Of a DNA stretch of 64,000 nt, positions 9,732 to 20,690 are shown one piece after another. The translations under genes and the position numbers were made by a program. The notes beneath the pieces were generated by a model. The model was given only the letters and a program-made list of their open reading frames with translations, did no database searches and was not told the DNA's origin. The number at the start of each line of letters is the position of its first letter. Positions within the stretch are counted from its first letter, which is position 1. This DNA comes from Armillaria gallica (taxonomy: Eukaryota > Basidiomycota > Agaricomycetes > Agaricales > Physalacriaceae): assembly GCA_037576215.1 (NCBI GenBank), contig JBANDB010000006.1, forward strand, positions 4,836,001 through 4,900,000, in the 5' to 3' direction.

Positions 9732-11268
9732 ATGTTACCTGATGCAGACCCTGATGACAAGTGGGACGAAGAACTGGAGGAGGGAGATACCATTCTCGCA
9801 ATAGATTTTACGTGGGCCATCCTTGTACGTGCTCATCACACCAATGACTTAGCTGCCATGGCCAATGCAGACAAAGAAACCAAGATGTTTGAAGAGATGG
9901 TCCCAGAATGGTGTCAAGACTTCAATGATTTGTTCGCCAAAGACAACTTCGATGAACTCCCTGAACCAAAGATGTGGGACCACGCTATCGAACTCACTCC
10001 AAATGCAAGCACCAACCTCGACTGCAAGGTCTACCCCCTTAACCGGAATGAACAAGCAGAACTCGACAAGTTCTTGGACGAGAACCTCTTGAGCGGACGA
10101 ATACGACCCTCCAAGTCACCCATGGCTTCACCCTTCTTCTTTGTCAAGAAAAAGGATGGCAAGCTGTGACCAGTACAAGATTATCGGAAGCTCAATGAAA
10201 TGACGATTAAAAATTGTTATCTGCTTCCTCTTATCTTGGAACTGATGGACAAATTACGGGGCGCCAAGTATTTCTCCAAACTCAATGTTCGATGGGGCTA
10301 CAACAATGTATGCATCAAGAGTGGGGACGAGTGGAAGGCGGCATTCAAAACTAACCGAGGGTTGTTCGAACCCACGGTCATGTTCTTCAGGCTCACCAAC
10401 TCGCCTGCCACCTTCCAGTGGATAATGAATGACATCTTTAAAGACCTCATTGCATCAGGAAAAGTCACCATCTACCTCGATGATATCCTATGGAATCATG
10501 TCCAAAACCAAGGAGGAGCATCTCCACATCACTCGCGAGGTTCTAAGACTCCTCCGAAAGAACAAGCTATTCCTTAAAGCAGAGAAATGCGAGTTCGAAA
10601 CCTTGGAAACAGAGTACCTCAGAGTCATCATCAGTGAAGGAAACATCTGGATGGACCCAGTCAAAATCGCAGGAATCACGGAGTGGCCTGTGCCAGTCAA
10701 GAAAGTACAACTCCAGTCGTTCTTAGGCTTTACCAACTTCTACAGACGTTTCATCAAGGGGTACAGCAAGGTCGTCAAACCAATGACCCAGCTGACAGGA
10801 AATGATCCATGGAAGTGGGGAAGAGCACAACAGGATGCATTCGAGGAGTTGAAAAGACTGCTGGCTGAAGAAGTGGTACTGGCAATACCCACGGAGGAAG
10901 GAAAGTTCTGCGTAGAGGCAGACGCAAGTGAGGGAGCGATCAGCGCTGTATTGTCGCAAGAGCAGGATGGGAAATGGTGCCCAGTCGCGTTCCTATCCAA
11001 ATCCCTCACAGCTACGGAACAAAATTACGAAATTTACAACAAAGAACTGCTGGCAATCATGCTAGCCCTAGACGAGTGGAGGCACTACCTAATGGGTGCG
11101 GCTCAGGACTTCGAGATATGGACAGATCACCAAAATCTGCAGTATTTCCAAAAGCCCCAAAAGCTCAACCGACGTCAAGCACGTTGGGTAACTGAGCTTG
11201 CTGAATACCATTTCTCACTGCACCACAAACCGGGACTGGCAAACAAGAAGGCTGACTTACTAAGCTGA
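9732..11268 (+). pseudogene. Gypsy reverse transcriptase and RNase H (broken)
   Basis: RT begins with VPEWCQDFNDLF and YPLNRNEQAELDKFL; the frame is cut by TGA at 10167 exactly where [12 protein letters not shown] is expected. The palm motif A reads [12 protein letters not shown], so the first catalytic aspartate is asparagine. Motif C YLDDIL is intact at 10471-10488, followed by a +1 frame change. Connection and thumb (LGFTNFYRRFIKGYS) precede RNase H, with EADASEGAISAVL, KELLAI and WTDHQNLQYF. The frame ends at TGA 11266, where the family has an arginine after LS. This polyprotein segment would copy RNA to DNA in the particle; it is inactive here. Confidence 0.9.
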
Positions 11269-12975
11269 TGAGCAGACCATGAACAAGGAAAGGAGGACAA
11301 CGACGAGGTTATAGTCCTCAAACCCGAGCACTTCCAGGCACTAGTCATGCCCATGATCGAGGAAATCCATTCCAAGATTAAGCAAGCCACGCTCGACCAC
11401 CATTGATGGGACAAGAATGTCTCCGCATCTCTCAACCATGATTGAGGGATGAAGCTAGATAATGGGTTAATCTATTATGATTCCCATATCTATATTCCCT
11501 AAGACCATGTGCTATGAGGAGAAATCATCGCAATGCATCATGACCACATCACGGCAGGACACCCTGGCATAGAAAAGACTAAAGAACTTGTCTTACGAGA
11601 ATATTGGTGGCCAAGGATGAAGAAGGACATCGAGGACTATGTCCGCGCCGGTGAAACGTGTCAATGAACCAAGTCGAGCATGCAAGCAAAAGCGGTACCC
11701 CTTCATCCCAACACCATACCCTCCTGACCATGGACTCATATCTCCGTCGATATGGTTACTGGTTTACCTAGGTGCAATGGTTTTGACGTGATCTTAATGA
11801 TTGTTGACCGTTTCTCCAAAGAAATCATACCTATTGCATGTATCACAGAGATGTCATCGGAAGGGTGGGCCAAGATCCTATGAGACGAAGTTTACGCCAG
11901 ACATGGGATGCCACAAGTCATTATCAGCAACCGAGGCATCATGTTTGTATCCAAGTTCATGAAAGACCTTTATGACTTGCTCCAAATCAAGGCAAACGTA
12001 TCCACCCCTTATCACCCACAGACTGATGGACAGACTGAACGAGTCAACCAGGAGGTTGAAAAATACCTCTGGATCTTCATCAATCATCTCCACAATGACT
12101 GGGTTGAATGGCTCTCCCTTGCAGCCTTCGCTCATAACAACTGCACCCATTCCGCTATGGGCAAAAGTCCCTTCGAGATTAACTATGGCTATAACACTGA
12201 AATTCTCCCAGGCACAAAACCCTGAGCACCCTTCAGAACACTGGCCTCAACCACATTTGTTTCGCAGATACAGAAAATCCATGCTGAAGCAAAGCAAGTG
12301 CTCGAGAAAGCCGCCGACCAGATGAAAGCCCAATACGACAAAAAGAAACGACCTGCAGTTGAATACCAAGTAGGAGACAAGGTTTGGCTCAACACAACCA
12401 ACCTCAATCTCCCACGTCCCAAGAAGAAACTCGCAGACAAATGAACAGGCCCATTCCCCATCATCGCAAAGGTCGGAGCATCAGCATATAAACTAAAGCT
12501 CCCAACAACCTGGCATATCCATCCAGTATTCAACGAAATACTCCTCACTTCTTATACTCCACCCGCATTCCCAATTCAAGAGCAACCACCTCCGCCACCA
12601 CCAGACCTTGTGGATGGCAAGGAACACTACAAAGTAGAAAAGGTTCTCGACAGTAGGAAACACAAGGTCAGAGGAAAGGCCAGGGAACCGTGGCACTGGG
12701 TCACAGATTACTTCGTCAAGTGGAAGGGCTATGGACCAGAGTCAAACAGTTGGGTATGGGAGGATAACATGGACGCCAAAGAACTCATCGACAAATACCT
12801 CGCAGAAAAAGTGAATCGCACCGAGCATGAGACAGGAGATTGGCAATCCTATATGGACCCATTCACCGGACGAAAAGTTTGGTATGACCAACAGCTAGAC
12901 TTGGATTGGCTTGGTGGCAACGACGACCCTTCGACAGACACGAAATCGCCGTTTGAACCAACAGAAATACCATGA
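11269..12975 (+). pseudogene. Gypsy integrase with C-terminal chromodomain (broken)
   Basis: The zinc-binding part has HHDHITAGHPG (11532-11565) but only one cysteine of the CxxC pair (GETCQ then TGA at 11665). The catalytic core has [19 protein letters not shown], where the second catalytic aspartate is asparagine, and PYHPQTDGQTERVNQEVE with the glutamate kept. Further TGA codons fall at 11881, 12223 and 12442 at sites where arginine is expected. A GPF/ASAYKLKLP tail is followed by a chromodomain (about 12616-12800) with FVKWKGYGPESNSWVWEDN. The chromodomain targets integration to marked chromatin in related elements. The last 121 codons (12610-12975) are open. Confidence 0.9.
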
Positions 12976-13174
12976 CGACATGAAAAAGTTTACCAGAATT
13001 ACCGCTTCCACATCCACCAGATAACGAAATTCCTTCTCCTCGTTCGGGCCCTTGTGTATAGGGAACAAAGAAAGGAGGATTGCAGCCATTGTGGCAGAGG
13101 CACTAATATTGTGTCCAGGCATTGTGAGAAAGTATTGATGGGATTGAAGCTAACAGCAGTTGGGACACCTGCCT

Positions 13175-13188
13175 TAACAGGGGGGTAA
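13175..13188 (+). promoter_or_regulatory. Gypsy polypurine tract
   Basis: The purine-rich AACAGGGGGGTAA segment lies directly before the 3' LTR, the position of plus-strand priming in LTR elements. A similar TAACAAAGGGGTAA precedes the older LTR on the other strand. Confidence 0.65.
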
Positions 13189-13593
13189 TGTTACGATTTA
13201 TTCATTTCTTTGCATCTTATCTTATCTTATCACTGATGCTTACTCATATCTTATCCTCAGATCTGCGACTCCATGGAGCCTTCATAAATCTTCACATGTC
13301 ACACTCCATCAACATGTCTTATTCTCGGCTACCGTGTATTTGGCTTATTCACTTTCTAACATGGTACCCTCATCTTAGTACTCATTACAGACCCTCACTT
13401 TAGTATATAAGTAGTGTACTCAAAGCTGTAGATTCCCTAGCTTTGAGCTAATATTTATTCATACCGAAACACATTCCTTCTTGCTAAGTGCTATTAAGTT
13501 AGTCTTGATCGCCAATCATCACAGGACTAGTCGGTGACTGTATGAACGCGATACAGCCAACTATTTACCCTTGATTGGAGTTCGGGTCTTACA
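13189..13593 (+). repeat. Gypsy 3' LTR
   Basis: 405 bp, TG...CA, about 96% identical to the 5' LTR by eye. The host duplication AAGGG follows at 13594-13598. Confidence 0.95.
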
Positions 13594-14240
13594 AAGGGCA
13601 TCAATGTGTTCTGCCTCAAACTTAGTGATCAGTTCATCAGCATCCATTTCACTCTCCTTGACCCAGCTGTTGGACTCTGGTCCATACTCTTTTCATTTGA
13701 TGAAATAGTCTGTGACCATATTTAGGCCTTCCCCTTGTCATTCTCAGGTCTTTTGTAGATGACTGTCAAGGATCTTCTTGATTTCATATACTTCCTCTCC
13801 ATTGACTAGGTCTAGCAGTGTGGAGGCAGTTGCTCCTGGTTTGGAAAGGCAGGGGTACATAGGGTGTGAGGAGGACTTCATTGAATGTTGAGTGGATACA
13901 CCATGTCATAGGTAGTTTCAGCTGGTAAGCTGAGACACCTTTTTTTGCAATGATCTCAAATAGGCCTGTCCTCTTGTCATCCAGCTTCTTCTTTAGTCAG
14001 GGAAGATGTAGATTAGTTGTGTCCAGCCAGACCTTGTCTCCCAGCTTGTATTCTACTACTGTGTGCTTCTTCCTGTCATACTGAGCCTTCATTTATTCTG
14101 CCACCTTCTTAAGAGATTGTTTGGTCTCTTCATGGATCTTCTTCATAGTAGTCACAAAATCTTTAGTGGCTAGGTTCATGAATGGAGACTTGGCCTTGGA
14201 ACTTGGTGTGATGTCTGGGTTTTCTGCCATGATTGATGAA
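13594..14240 (-). pseudogene. Older gypsy integrase C-terminus and chromodomain relic
   Basis: On the minus strand the order is NPDITPSSKAKSPF, then HEETKQSLKKVAE, then a stop, then MKAQYDRKKHTVVEY, GDKVWLDTTNLHLP, KKLDDKRTGLFEIIAKKGVS, and the chromodomain end YGPESNSWVKE near 13690. Each block aligns with the younger element (for example MKAQYDKKKRPAVEY and GPESNSWVWE). Stops and indels make it a fossil. The relic is truncated at about 14240 and its other end is at 4491-5095. Confidence 0.8.
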
Positions 14241-15480
14241 AAATAGACTTTTCCTAGTTGACAAGTGGATACAGTGACAAGGCTGGTGACAGGCACCCAT
14301 GAAACTAAGCACAGCCTAGCATAAAACACACTAAACCTACACTCAACTCCACTAAACACACACACACAATCTCCTTAAGTGCAGAGGGGAGCAAGGAATT
14401 TAATTCTAGTTGCATGCCGACAGTATCTCAATATATCTCAGTGAGCTTGCTATAACGAAGTGCATAGCAGCATATAATTCCCAAGTGTTAAGGTATGGAA
14501 GCTGAGGAGCACTGAATGATCACGAGATGGGCGCTAAATGGGCACTGGATGGGCACGGAACAGTCACAAGATGATGGTAAAAGTGTAGAATTCAACAATC
14601 AAAAATGCCACGTAACTACTGTATGTACGTATTTACAAGCACCGTCTGCATGTGGAAGTGCCGGCCCAGTAGAAACCTCAACACCAAGCTGTTCTCAAAT
14701 TCTCTATTTCCTCAAAGCTTTTTACAAGAGAGCATGGTAAACCATGCAACCCTCAAGGCAAAGTATATTTCAATGGCCGAAACACATGGATACACAGATC
14801 CGTAAATTGATCAAGTTCAGTCAGTAAGCTCACTAAGTATGACTCGCCGCTAGATCTGATCTGCATGTGACACCGCCTTTCTCTTAGTTGCTAAATCTGA
14901 CTCCCAAACCCATCACGATTAGAGGCCCTCGGCACTCCCAATCAAGTCACAAATACTCTCAAAAACCATCCTCACAAGTCCTCACACACAGTGCACTCAT
15001 CCTAACAATGGCGCCACAAGATCCAACTGCACACACCTGTCACACTTCATACAACTGCTAGAACAGCCCAAGCTGGCTGATTCTCTTGCAAACTACTCAA
15101 GACCTACACAGAGGCTGGCACACACAATTTCTCTCTTACACTAAACCAGAAAAGAAACAGAGCTTTCTCTCAGATGATATCCAGTAAACTCTCTAGCCAG
15201 ATGCAGTGTCACTGCTTCTGAATCTCTCTCTTATCTCAAGTAAACCAAAGTTTTTATCCAAAATATTTCTCTTGTTCTATTTCTCTGTAAGCTTGCTAAA
15301 CTTGTGTTATAGCTGAGACTTGAAGTTACTAACTCTCATGCATTGCAACAAGTCTAGATCCAAATTGAGACTGTATTACTATATGTGGGGGGTAGGTAGC
15401 TTGCTTTAATACATGAAAATCTGCTCTACTTATACTATGGGCAGTTGATTATTACAAACAGTGCTTTAGTAAGTTAATTC
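14241..15480. other. Unclassified repeat-like spacer
   Basis: No intact gene. Around 15005-15120 the plus strand reads a broken HLSHFIQLLEQPKLADSLA-like frame that could be a gag fossil, but I cannot assign it. The composition resembles the neighbouring old transposon debris. Confidence 0.3.
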
Positions 15481-16153
15481 TTTGTCCGAACTGGCACGAC
15501 ACTCTTGGCAGGGTGCTGCTTGGTCCTCCTTTTAGTATCCTCAAAAGGCTAAGCGATGTCGACATCGCTCGCCCTAGCAGCAGAGTAGCTTGTGAACTTA
15601 TACTCAATAGCTGCTTAATCCTCAATCACCAATCACACTTTGTACTTGGCTTTCGGATCTGCTCCGAAGGTGACAGCATCATATTCTAGACTCAGTAACC
15701 AAGGAATGCTTTGGGTTTCGAGCCCACTTGCTATTCCTATCAGCCAAAGTCTGTTTCTAGGCTATGCCTGGGGTTCTCTTAATTACCCTCACGCATGATA
15801 TCATTTCTCTGGATCTCCAGAGACCATGCATCATAGACTACAGACATGTAGTTATCTAAATTAGCCTCAGCCCACATACAAGTGCATCCCACTGAGGCTC
15901 AAATCTCTACTGCACGACAGATTGTTTCACAAGTGAGCTTGCTCTTTGGCCTTATGGCCGTGCCTGCTCGTAAGGTACAGTACATGACGAAGTCCTTATG
16001 TTTTAATTCTACTGCTTCTTTTTCTATCATAGAGATTTCTTCCTTGGTGACCTTGCTTCTTTGTGTGCCACTTGCACTGCCAGCCCACTCATTATACTTC
16101 CATATTGCTGTCATGTAAGGTATGGTAATTTGCAAAATTACACCCTTAGACAT
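15480..16153 (-). pseudogene. Unknown ORF relic, probably transposon-derived
   Basis: An 84-codon frame on the minus strand (15899-16153) contains IWKYNEWAGSASGTQRSK and a lysine-rich acidic segment, then a TGA. The same frame continues for about 45 more residues (MWAEANLDNYMSVVYDAWS) before a second stop. I do not recognise the family. It directly abuts the truncated end of repeat copy B, so it may be another element's gag-like fragment. No start or end of a transposon was found around it. Confidence 0.35.
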
Positions 16154-16327
16154 GCTGTGGGCATGACAACAGAAACAGGTATGATGTAGATACTATGAAT
16201 CCATATGAGAAAATGTAAGATGAGACTAGAAAACATCATCAGACGCTAATCTGAGTGGGGTGAACTGTGGAAAATAGACTAAGCAGTCAGCGATAGTCTA
16301 GGAATAAGTGAAATGATGAGAAAACAT

Positions 16328-18051
16328 TGATGAGCCTAGACTTCTGTGGCAATGGCAACACCCAAAACTCAGAGGGAGCTTAGGCAATTAACGTAGAAAC
16401 ACAGCAATCAAGGCAATGTGTGTGTGAGTGGTTCAGTGCACCTCTGTGCAGTCAATTCCTCAATAATGCAAGATACACTGCGACTTTTTAGTCAGCAAAG
16501 TAGTACTCTTGGTCAAGGAGTACTAATAGATGTTGGCTGTAAGCCAGGAAGGATCTCGATAAACAAGAAGGGACAGAATCTGGTATGACTTGTATACCAA
16601 GAAACCGCAATAGAAACTGCGAAAATGATCTAGAGACTATGAAAATGGGTCTAGAAATCGTAGCAATGCGCTAGAAATTGTAGGGATGGACTGGAAAATG
16701 TAGGGAGGTGCTGGAAAACGTTGCGATGCTCTAGTAATTGTGGGGGAGGATGAGAAATTGTGTGGAAGGACTGGTAATTGTAGCAATGTGCTAGAAATCG
16801 TAGCAACAGTCGAGAAAATGTGGGGAGGGACTAGAAAATGTTGCGATGCTCTAGTAATCGTGGCAATGGACTAGAAGATGTCAAAATAGCCTAGTAAACA
16901 TGGCTTGGGGTGTACCTAATATTGTGAGTCAAAACAATAGCAATAAATGTATGGAGACTGCAAGAAACTGGTAGAAATCGTAGCAACTGAGGTGCTGAGT
17001 GGGGTGCTGTGGCAATAGATGCACAGCAACTCTGAACAATGATAAAGATGAGGGTGATCCTATGAAGCTGAACTGGGCCTACATGGAGGCAATACTGAAC
17101 TGGGCGATGAAAACGATGGCGAGGTAGAAGGTGAAGGCGATAAAACAATCCTATGTGGTGAAAGTGAAGCGATGTTGTGGCATTAAAAGACAAGTTATTG
17201 ATGCAAGATTTCGTGTATTGGTGCAACCAACAACGTTTAAAGAGTAAAGCAAGTGGTGGGGAATAACTTGGAGTAACCATAGCTGACTAGTAATGCTGTA
17301 GCCTCGTCAACTGGGTAAGAACTAGCTTCAAAAATGCGGTTTCTACCTAGTTTTTATACTACAAGTACAATTTTATAAATAGAATATTCTTCGGAGCCTT
17401 AGTAAGGCTGTAAGTCCTTGGCTTTTGTAATAGCCGTAGTAAACATATGGTATCTGTGGTTTTAAAGTAACAGCAAGTCCTTGACATTGCCGTGTATGGA
17501 TGCAAACTGTGTGGTTTTATTGAGCGATAAGCGGATCATGAGGTGCTGTTTAGCTGCAGATTATTGAGCTGCAGTTGCCATGCTGAGGTGTATGCATGGG
17601 GAAACAATAATTCGAAGTCTTGGCACTGTAACAGCCTTAGTAGATGCAGTCTCTAGTTGCCATAGCTGTAATTATCGTAGCTGGGAGGGTACTCACGTCA
17701 ATCACGTTATTTCATTAAATGATTGATGAGCACATCAACCAGGTGCTTCTGAGTGATGTAGCAACCCCGTTTTAGGATGATTGTCGATCAAAGGTGCTTT
17801 GCCATGATGAGATACGGTAATTGTGATGTGAGGCAAGCTGGGAAGGATAACAGGGTGCGTGAGGAGTGGATGTTATGGTTTTAGGATTGTATCTGAGTGT
17901 TTGTGGCCTATACTGTGAAAATCCATGGTATTATCGAGAATTGGCAGTGTTATCAAGTGTGTGAGGATTATAATGGCATTGTTTTGAAGATATTGGGTGA
18001 TGAATGGGTAAATCCGTGAATTCTGAGCATACAGAGCCTGGAGGCTCATCA
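16328..18051. mobile_element. TGATGAGCCT repeat copy A, nested in copy B
   Basis: 1724 bp, beginning TGATGAGCCTAGAC and ending GGAGGCTCATCA, so the ends form a short inverted pair. It has a perfect 4-bp duplication ACAT (16324-16327 and 18052-18055), and the flanks are parts of copy B. The TG...CA ends and size suggest a long solo LTR; a non-autonomous DNA element is the alternative. It carries a minisatellite absent from copies B and C. Confidence 0.75.
16615..16905. repeat. Minisatellite of about 20-24 bp inside copy A
   Basis: A run of imperfect units built on CTAGAAATCGTAGCAATG, with variants such as CTGGAAAATGTAGGGAGG and CTAGTAATTGTGGGGG. About a dozen units; they are degenerate and the period varies slightly. 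Confidence 0.65.
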
Positions 18052-19398
18052 ACATGGGGTCAAGACTGAGTATGGCAAGAGAAATATGGAATGAGGTGCT
18101 GAGGGTGGAATGGCAAGAGAAAACATGGAACTGCGGAAACTGGTGATGATACTGGTCCTATACAATGCGATGGTGCTGAAGTCAACGTTGAAACTGGTCT
18201 TGTACTGAAATGATCCTATCCTATGTCAAAACTAACCTTCAAGTCCACTCAAGGGACTGTCCTATACTGATACTATATGAAATCTTGCTGAAACTGATCC
18301 TAAGTCTGCTCTGAGACTACTCAAGTGGGCAACGATAATGATGGTGAAAGAGAAAATGTGAAAACTCCAATGGTGTGAAAGTGAAATGATGATGGCCTGG
18401 TAAAAGATAACGGGGGCGAGATATGGCATGGCAATCAAGTATTGGCACAATATGAGCATGTACCAATAGTGTTAAGAGTGAAGAGTGAGTATCAAAGGAC
18501 CCTCCACAGTTAAAAACTGTGGAATAACTCTGGTGAGTTTAAGAATTGACATGTAATCAAGAATATGCTGGGGTAAACAGTATATTTCCATAGAACAGTG
18601 AATAAATGTGGTTTACTGGCAATAGACTAGAGTGTGATGATAATTGACATAGACTGTGATCAACTGGAGATGAACTCCCTTTTAACTATGTTTTCTAGCT
18701 AGCTTTTATACTACAAATACGAATTTATAAATAGAGTAAATATGCGAGACTTAGTAAGGCTGTAAGGCCTTAGCTTAGTAAAAACTATAGTGAACTTATA
18801 GTCCTTTGACTTTGAAAGTAACAGCAACATTGCCATGTATAGATAAAAACCATATAGTTTTATTAAGCAATGAGTGGATCACTAGGTGCTGTTTAGCTGT
18901 GGATTACTGAGTGATAGTCATTGTACTGAGGAGTACGCATGGGGCAATGTTTTCTTGAGGCCTTGGCATAGTAACAGCCTTAGTAAACATGGTCTGTAGT
19001 TGCCGTAGCTGTATTTATCATAGCTGGAAGAGTACTCATGTCAATCATGTCATTTTCATTAAGTAATCAATAGGCACATCAACTGGGTGCTTCTGAGTGA
19101 TGCAGCAATTTCATTTTAAAATGATTGTCAATCACAGATGCCTTGCTGTGATGAAATACAGCAATTATGAGGAATAGCAGGATGGGATGGATAACAAAGC
19201 ACGTGAGAAGTGGTTGCCATAGGATGAAAGTGGTATCAGTGTGTATGCAATCATTGGTTTACTGAGAGGCCATTGAAGGGATAATAGCATTAATTAGCAG
19301 GAAAAATCTATGAATTCTGAGCATACAGAACCTGGAGGCTCATCATCAGGTCTGAAAATCTTGACCTGAACCTGATCCAGGCTGTACACTATATAATA

Positions 19399-19769
19399 CT
19401 ATAGTATTACAACTGGATGTTCATGTAACACATAACACAGCACCCTGAACTGAACCTAAGTCATATTATATCACATGTAATGCAGGGTCATGAACATGTT
19501 TCTGGGCAAACACTATTACTTAAAAATTTTGGCATGATTTCTGGTGAATTTCTGAGCTAATTTAAGCCTCTTCTCTGTCCAAAATGCAATCTACCATAAG
19601 CTTCAGGGGCATTTTGTGCTCATTCATGCACAGATTTGTCCCATCTGGATCATGAACATGAACATATATTATAATCTATAACACATCACACTGGGTATTG
19701 AACATACACCCCAGTGAACCTAACACATAATGCATAACACCCAGTGAACATCTGGTTGTAATACTACAG
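19399..19769. mobile_element. TA-flanked MITE candidate (371 bp)
   Basis: The left end CTATAGTATTACAAC and the right end (reverse complement CTGTAGTATTACAAC) form terminal inverted repeats that extend imperfectly to about 27 bp (TGGATGTTCA against CAGATGTTCA). TA dinucleotides flank both ends (19397-19398, 19770-19771), as in Tc1/mariner-type elements. No ORF. A TA duplication is weak evidence on its own. Confidence 0.5.
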
Positions 19770-20122
19770 TAATGGTGCTGAGTTGTGGTTGGTGTGGTGG
19801 GAAATTTAGGCTAGGCCTTAGATATGTATACTGTTCGATTGCAACCATAGCTTCATGGGGTGGTACATGTTATGCTTTATAAGCAAATTACCATAGCTTT
19901 GTTCACTGAAAAATGATGAGAAATTACCATATATAGTATCCCCAATGCCAGCCAGCTGCCAAAAACTCCCCAATTGGGCCGATACTACCTCTCAGAAAGG
20001 CCTGTTATGTGTTACAAATTACTGGGAGCTTCACTTCACAAGGTCCTGTTACATGTTACATGAAGTAATGGTCGAAATTGAACAGTACTGGAGGGATGAG
20101 GGGTTCATGAAGACTCCCCTAG
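19770..20122. other. Spacer before copia, nothing recognised
   Basis: AT-rich spacer with a 62-codon frame (19945-20133) that runs into the copia LTR and is not credible as a gene. It was the insertion target of the copia element; the duplicated TATGG is at 20123-20127. Confidence 0.4.
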
Positions 20123-20127
20123 TATGG

Positions 20128-20432
20128 TGTTGATCCTTAGTAGGACCATTTGGTATCAGCTCGTATTTGTCTGTGTTTACCTATAGCTTCGGCATTGCTA
20201 CTTCCGTACAATTTCTCCTTCCCTGCTCCTCAGTTGTTAACCATATTCTTGGTGATTGAGGAGGTCAGTCGTTTCCGTCTTTTTCTTGTCTAGCATACAA
20301 GTATTCACTCATACACTACAGTCCTGACCATGTCCTGCGTATGCTAGGTGATTAATATAGTCGTTAACCATATTCTTGGCGATTGAGGAGTCCTGACTGT
20401 GTCCTGCGTATGCTACGTTATCCAGGTCAATA
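20128..20432 (+). repeat. Copia 5' LTR (305 bp, internally duplicated)
   Basis: Starts TGTTGATCC and ends GGTCAATA (TA in place of the canonical CA). It is 69 bp longer than the 3' LTR because a segment with GTTAACCATATTCTTGG and TCCTGCGTATGCTA occurs twice (about 20225 and 20363). Confidence 0.85.
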
Positions 20433-20441
20433 GGTTATGGG
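20433..20441 (+). promoter_or_regulatory. Copia primer-binding site, half-tRNA type
   Basis: GGTTATGGG directly after the 5' LTR. From memory, Drosophila copia has GGTTATGGGCCC at the same place, complementary to the anticodon region of initiator methionine tRNA, and is primed by a cleaved half tRNA. The 9-nt match here suggests the same mode. No complement to a tRNA 3' end is seen. Confidence 0.5.
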
Positions 20442-20690
20442 ATTTATCTCAGCCTGACCTCGCATACTCTCGGACCCGCCAAGACGCCCCTCAATGACTC
20501 AAAAACTGTCCTTTTTGCCCATCTTTCCCCTTTTTTCTGTCCAACACAACGAGCGGGTGCCATGTCACGAAAGTCTGACACACCCAACTCATCTAGATTC
20601 CTTCATCCAACTCGAACGGCTGTCCACTGATTCGATGCATCCAAATATGACGCATATATGCGCCTTGGTATCCCCTAGGCACACCCGCGA

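Larger units (their letters stand above)
5096..13593 (+). mobile_element. Ty3/gypsy chromodomain retrotransposon (decayed)
   Basis: A complete LTR retrotransposon of about 8.5 kb: LTRs of 406 and 405 bp, gag, protease, reverse transcriptase, RNase H, integrase and a C-terminal chromodomain in the gypsy order. The host duplication AAGGG is perfect (5091-5095 and 13594-13598). The chromodomain plus a self-priming-type PBS place it with Tf1/sushi-like chromoviruses (family knowledge). It is dead: at least nine in-frame stops, several frameshifts and lost catalytic residues. It is inserted into an older gypsy element of related type lying in the opposite orientation. Confidence 0.95.
16160..19345. 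mobile_element. TGATGAGCCT repeat copy B (split by copy A)
   Basis: An older copy of the 1.7-kb repeat in two pieces, 16160-16327 and 18052-19345. It lacks about the first 250 bp compared with copy C and ends ...GGAGGCTCATCA at 19345. Pieces match copy C in order (16170-16327 with 20950-21095; 18052 on with 21095 on). It contains a TATA-like TTATAAATAGAG near 18730 and a hairpin CCACAGTT-AAA-AACTGTGG near 18510. CpG sites seen in copy C are mostly TpG or CpA here, which fits its being the oldest. No ORF of note. Confidence 0.7.

Noticed and set aside
9591..12444. Reading TGA as arginine, i.e. recoding in the retrotransposon
   Set aside because: Frameshifts, lost catalytic residues and the CpG pattern of LTR differences show simple decay; host genes use TGA nowhere as sense.
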